Source: Betaproteobacteria bacterium (lineage in GTDB: Bacteria > Pseudomonadota > Gammaproteobacteria > Burkholderiales > SG8-39). From it: a stretch of 5,137 nucleotides of DNA. A program made the position numbers and the translations under genes. Where the stretch lies: contig VBCJ01000181.1 of the NCBI GenBank assembly GCA_005884335.1, positions 1 to 5,137 of the forward strand, written 5' to 3'. Positions 4,154 to 5,137 of the stretch are shown piece after piece (the stretch's first letter is position 1; each line of letters opens with the position of its first letter). Below the pieces are notes generated by a model. It did no database searches, was not told the DNA's origin, and was given only the letters and a program-made list of their open reading frames with translations.

Positions 4154-5137
4154 TCACTGAATCATGTTGTCGGTGACCAGGAGAATCCGGCCATCGAGGG
4201 TTCGAAAAGCCACTCCGTTGCTACCCCAGCGGACGAGATCAAACGCGTACGCATCGTGCGCAAGGGCTGGAATATCCGCCATTCCCAAGGGCGCGAATGT
4301 GTTCCTGTCGTAGGCGATGAGCTTCCAGATGCCGCGATTGACCAGGAAATATACGCGGCTCGAGACCGTATCGGGGATCATCGAAACCTGAAATACTCGA
4401 TCCCCCATGGGAAATGCGCCACGCATGCTCAGCGTTTCGGGGTCCAGTGCCCCGCCGCCTACCCCAAAGAGCAGGCCTCTGTCGAACCTGGCTGCTCCGC
4501 CCGGCGAAGCGCCTCGCGTGCTGTCGACGGCACGGACGCCGGAAGCGTCGACGCTCATTCTGGAAAGGGATGCTCCGCTGGACTTGGTTTCGATTCCATA
4601 AAGACGCGAAGCCGTAGCGGAGAACCTGATCTCGTCGTTGGGAGCAAAACGACCCACCACCGCGGGGCGCGCGACCCCATCGTCATAGACTACGAGGTCA
4701 TAGTTGTAATAATTGAAGAACTGTCGGGACACGGCGATCGAGCCGGGGCTTCCCGGCAGTACAGCCATGTCTTCCACGGTTAGAGGTCCGAATGTGGGAT
4801 CACTGCCGAGCTGAAAGGGGGTGCCCGGCGCTCGCGCGGCAATGTCGACGCGCTGCACCGCGGCGCCGCTGTTCACTCCCACGTACAGGTACTGGCTGTT
4901 GTCGGAAAGTGCGAGCGCGCCGGGACCTACCTCGACGGAAATGGACGCTCCGACGGTTCCCGCGAGCGGATCGATCTCGGTCACGGTATTTGCGAGGGCG
5001 GCTGAGCTCGACGGGACGCTGGCGTAGAGCACTTTCCTGAGGGGATCGCTCACGATGCTGCTCGTCGAGAGGGTGACAGTGCGGATGGCCGTGTTTCGGC
5101 TCTCTCCCGTCATCGTGAATTGAGCGAGCCCCGAAGC
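4154..5137 (-). CDS. Beta-propeller surface protein, C-terminal part (5' end outside window)
   Basis: The reading frame is open to the right edge (eight further codons, ASGLAQFT, precede the first ATG at 5113), so that ATG is probably internal. Counting from it, repeated propeller-blade motifs are visible: SSIVSDPLRKVLYASVPSS (18-36), NTVTEIDPLAGTVGASISV (42-60), GPGALALSDNSQYLYVGVNS (63-82), GSDPTFGPLTVEDMAVLPGS (103-122), EIRFSATASRLYGIET (161-176), SSRVYFLVNRGIWKLIAYDRNTF (251-273) and VRWGSNGVAFRTLDG (294-308). This arrangement resembles secreted YVTN/lactonase-like propellers that follow Ig-like domains in large bacterial surface proteins. QFTMTG at the upstream edge could be the end of such a domain. 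No lactonase active site is claimed. The protein ends LLVTDNMIQ with no PEP-CTERM or other sorting signal. It is probably secreted and involved in binding, but the N-terminus is needed to confirm that. Confidence 0.75.
   Translation of the reverse strand, partial: ASGLAQFTMTGESRNTAIRTVTLSTSSIVSDPLRKVLYASVPSSSAALANTVTEIDPLAGTVGASISVEVGPGALALSDNSQYLYVGVNSGAAVQRVDIAARAPGTPFQLGSDPTFGPLTVEDMAVLPGSPGSIAVSRQFFNYYNYDLVVYDDGVARPAVVGRFAPNDEIRFSATASRLYGIETKSSGASLSRMSVDASGVRAVDSTRGASPGGAARFDRGLLFGVGGGALDPETLSMRGAFPMGDRVFQVSMIPDTVSSRVYFLVNRGIWKLIAYDRNTFAPLGMADIPALAHDAYAFDLVRWGSNGVAFRTLDGRILLVTDNMIQ

Noticed and set aside
3932..4783. 283-residue open frame on the plus strand
   Set aside because: It is antisense to the propeller gene and the 5' end of the barrel gene; only the minus strand shows recognisable repeats and signal sequences.
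1..5137. CRISPR array, tRNA, rRNA or complete insertion sequence
   Set aside because: No regularly spaced repeats, cloverleaf-like sequences, ribosomal motifs or transposase frames were seen on either strand.

Overview
This is a GC-rich window whose gene content fits a proteobacterium, most likely a betaproteobacterium of the Burkholderiales type. The reasons are a Bug/TctC-type solute-binding gene (a family strongly expanded in that group), a sigma-54 promoter, Gram-negative secretion and outer-membrane signals, and a PIN/RHH toxin-antitoxin pair. The taxonomy is inferred from gene content only.

Left part (1-961): the 5' end of an unrecognised leftward gene (start at 151) diverges from a rightward gene at 365-961. 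The rightward gene encodes a YqgE/AlgH (DUF179) family protein that carries a Sec-type signal peptide, which is unusual for this normally cytoplasmic family. The 213-bp divergent control region holds a textbook sigma-54 (-24/-12) promoter facing the YqgE gene, a candidate extended -10 sigma-70 promoter facing left, and a 10-bp palindrome between them.

Middle-left (1021-1748): a compact type II toxin-antitoxin operon. A near-consensus sigma-70 promoter is overlapped at its -10 box by a perfect 8+8 inverted repeat, the likely autoregulatory operator. It is followed by a ribbon-helix-helix antitoxin and, with a 4-bp overlap, a PIN-domain ribonuclease toxin.

Middle-right (1828-3398, minus strand): a decayed locus. 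In transcription order it has a Bug/TctC solute-binding gene broken by an internal deletion and frameshift, then an apparently intact 2OG-Fe(II) oxygenase-like gene 24 bp downstream. Directly after the oxygenase stop lies a 16-codon relic that matches the C-terminal end of a second Bug/TctC gene. The oxygenase is therefore bracketed by two direct copies of a Bug 3' end.

Right part (3439-5137, minus strand): a small outer-membrane beta-barrel protein with signal peptide and C-terminal Phe, and upstream of it the C-terminal two-thirds or so of a beta-propeller surface protein that runs off the window. A 142-bp gap between them holds a 12-bp palindrome that may control the barrel gene.

I see no tRNA, rRNA, CRISPR array, complete insertion sequence or obvious new defence locus. 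The most distinctive items are the sigma-54-driven exported YqgE homologue and the Bug-tail repeats around the oxygenase.
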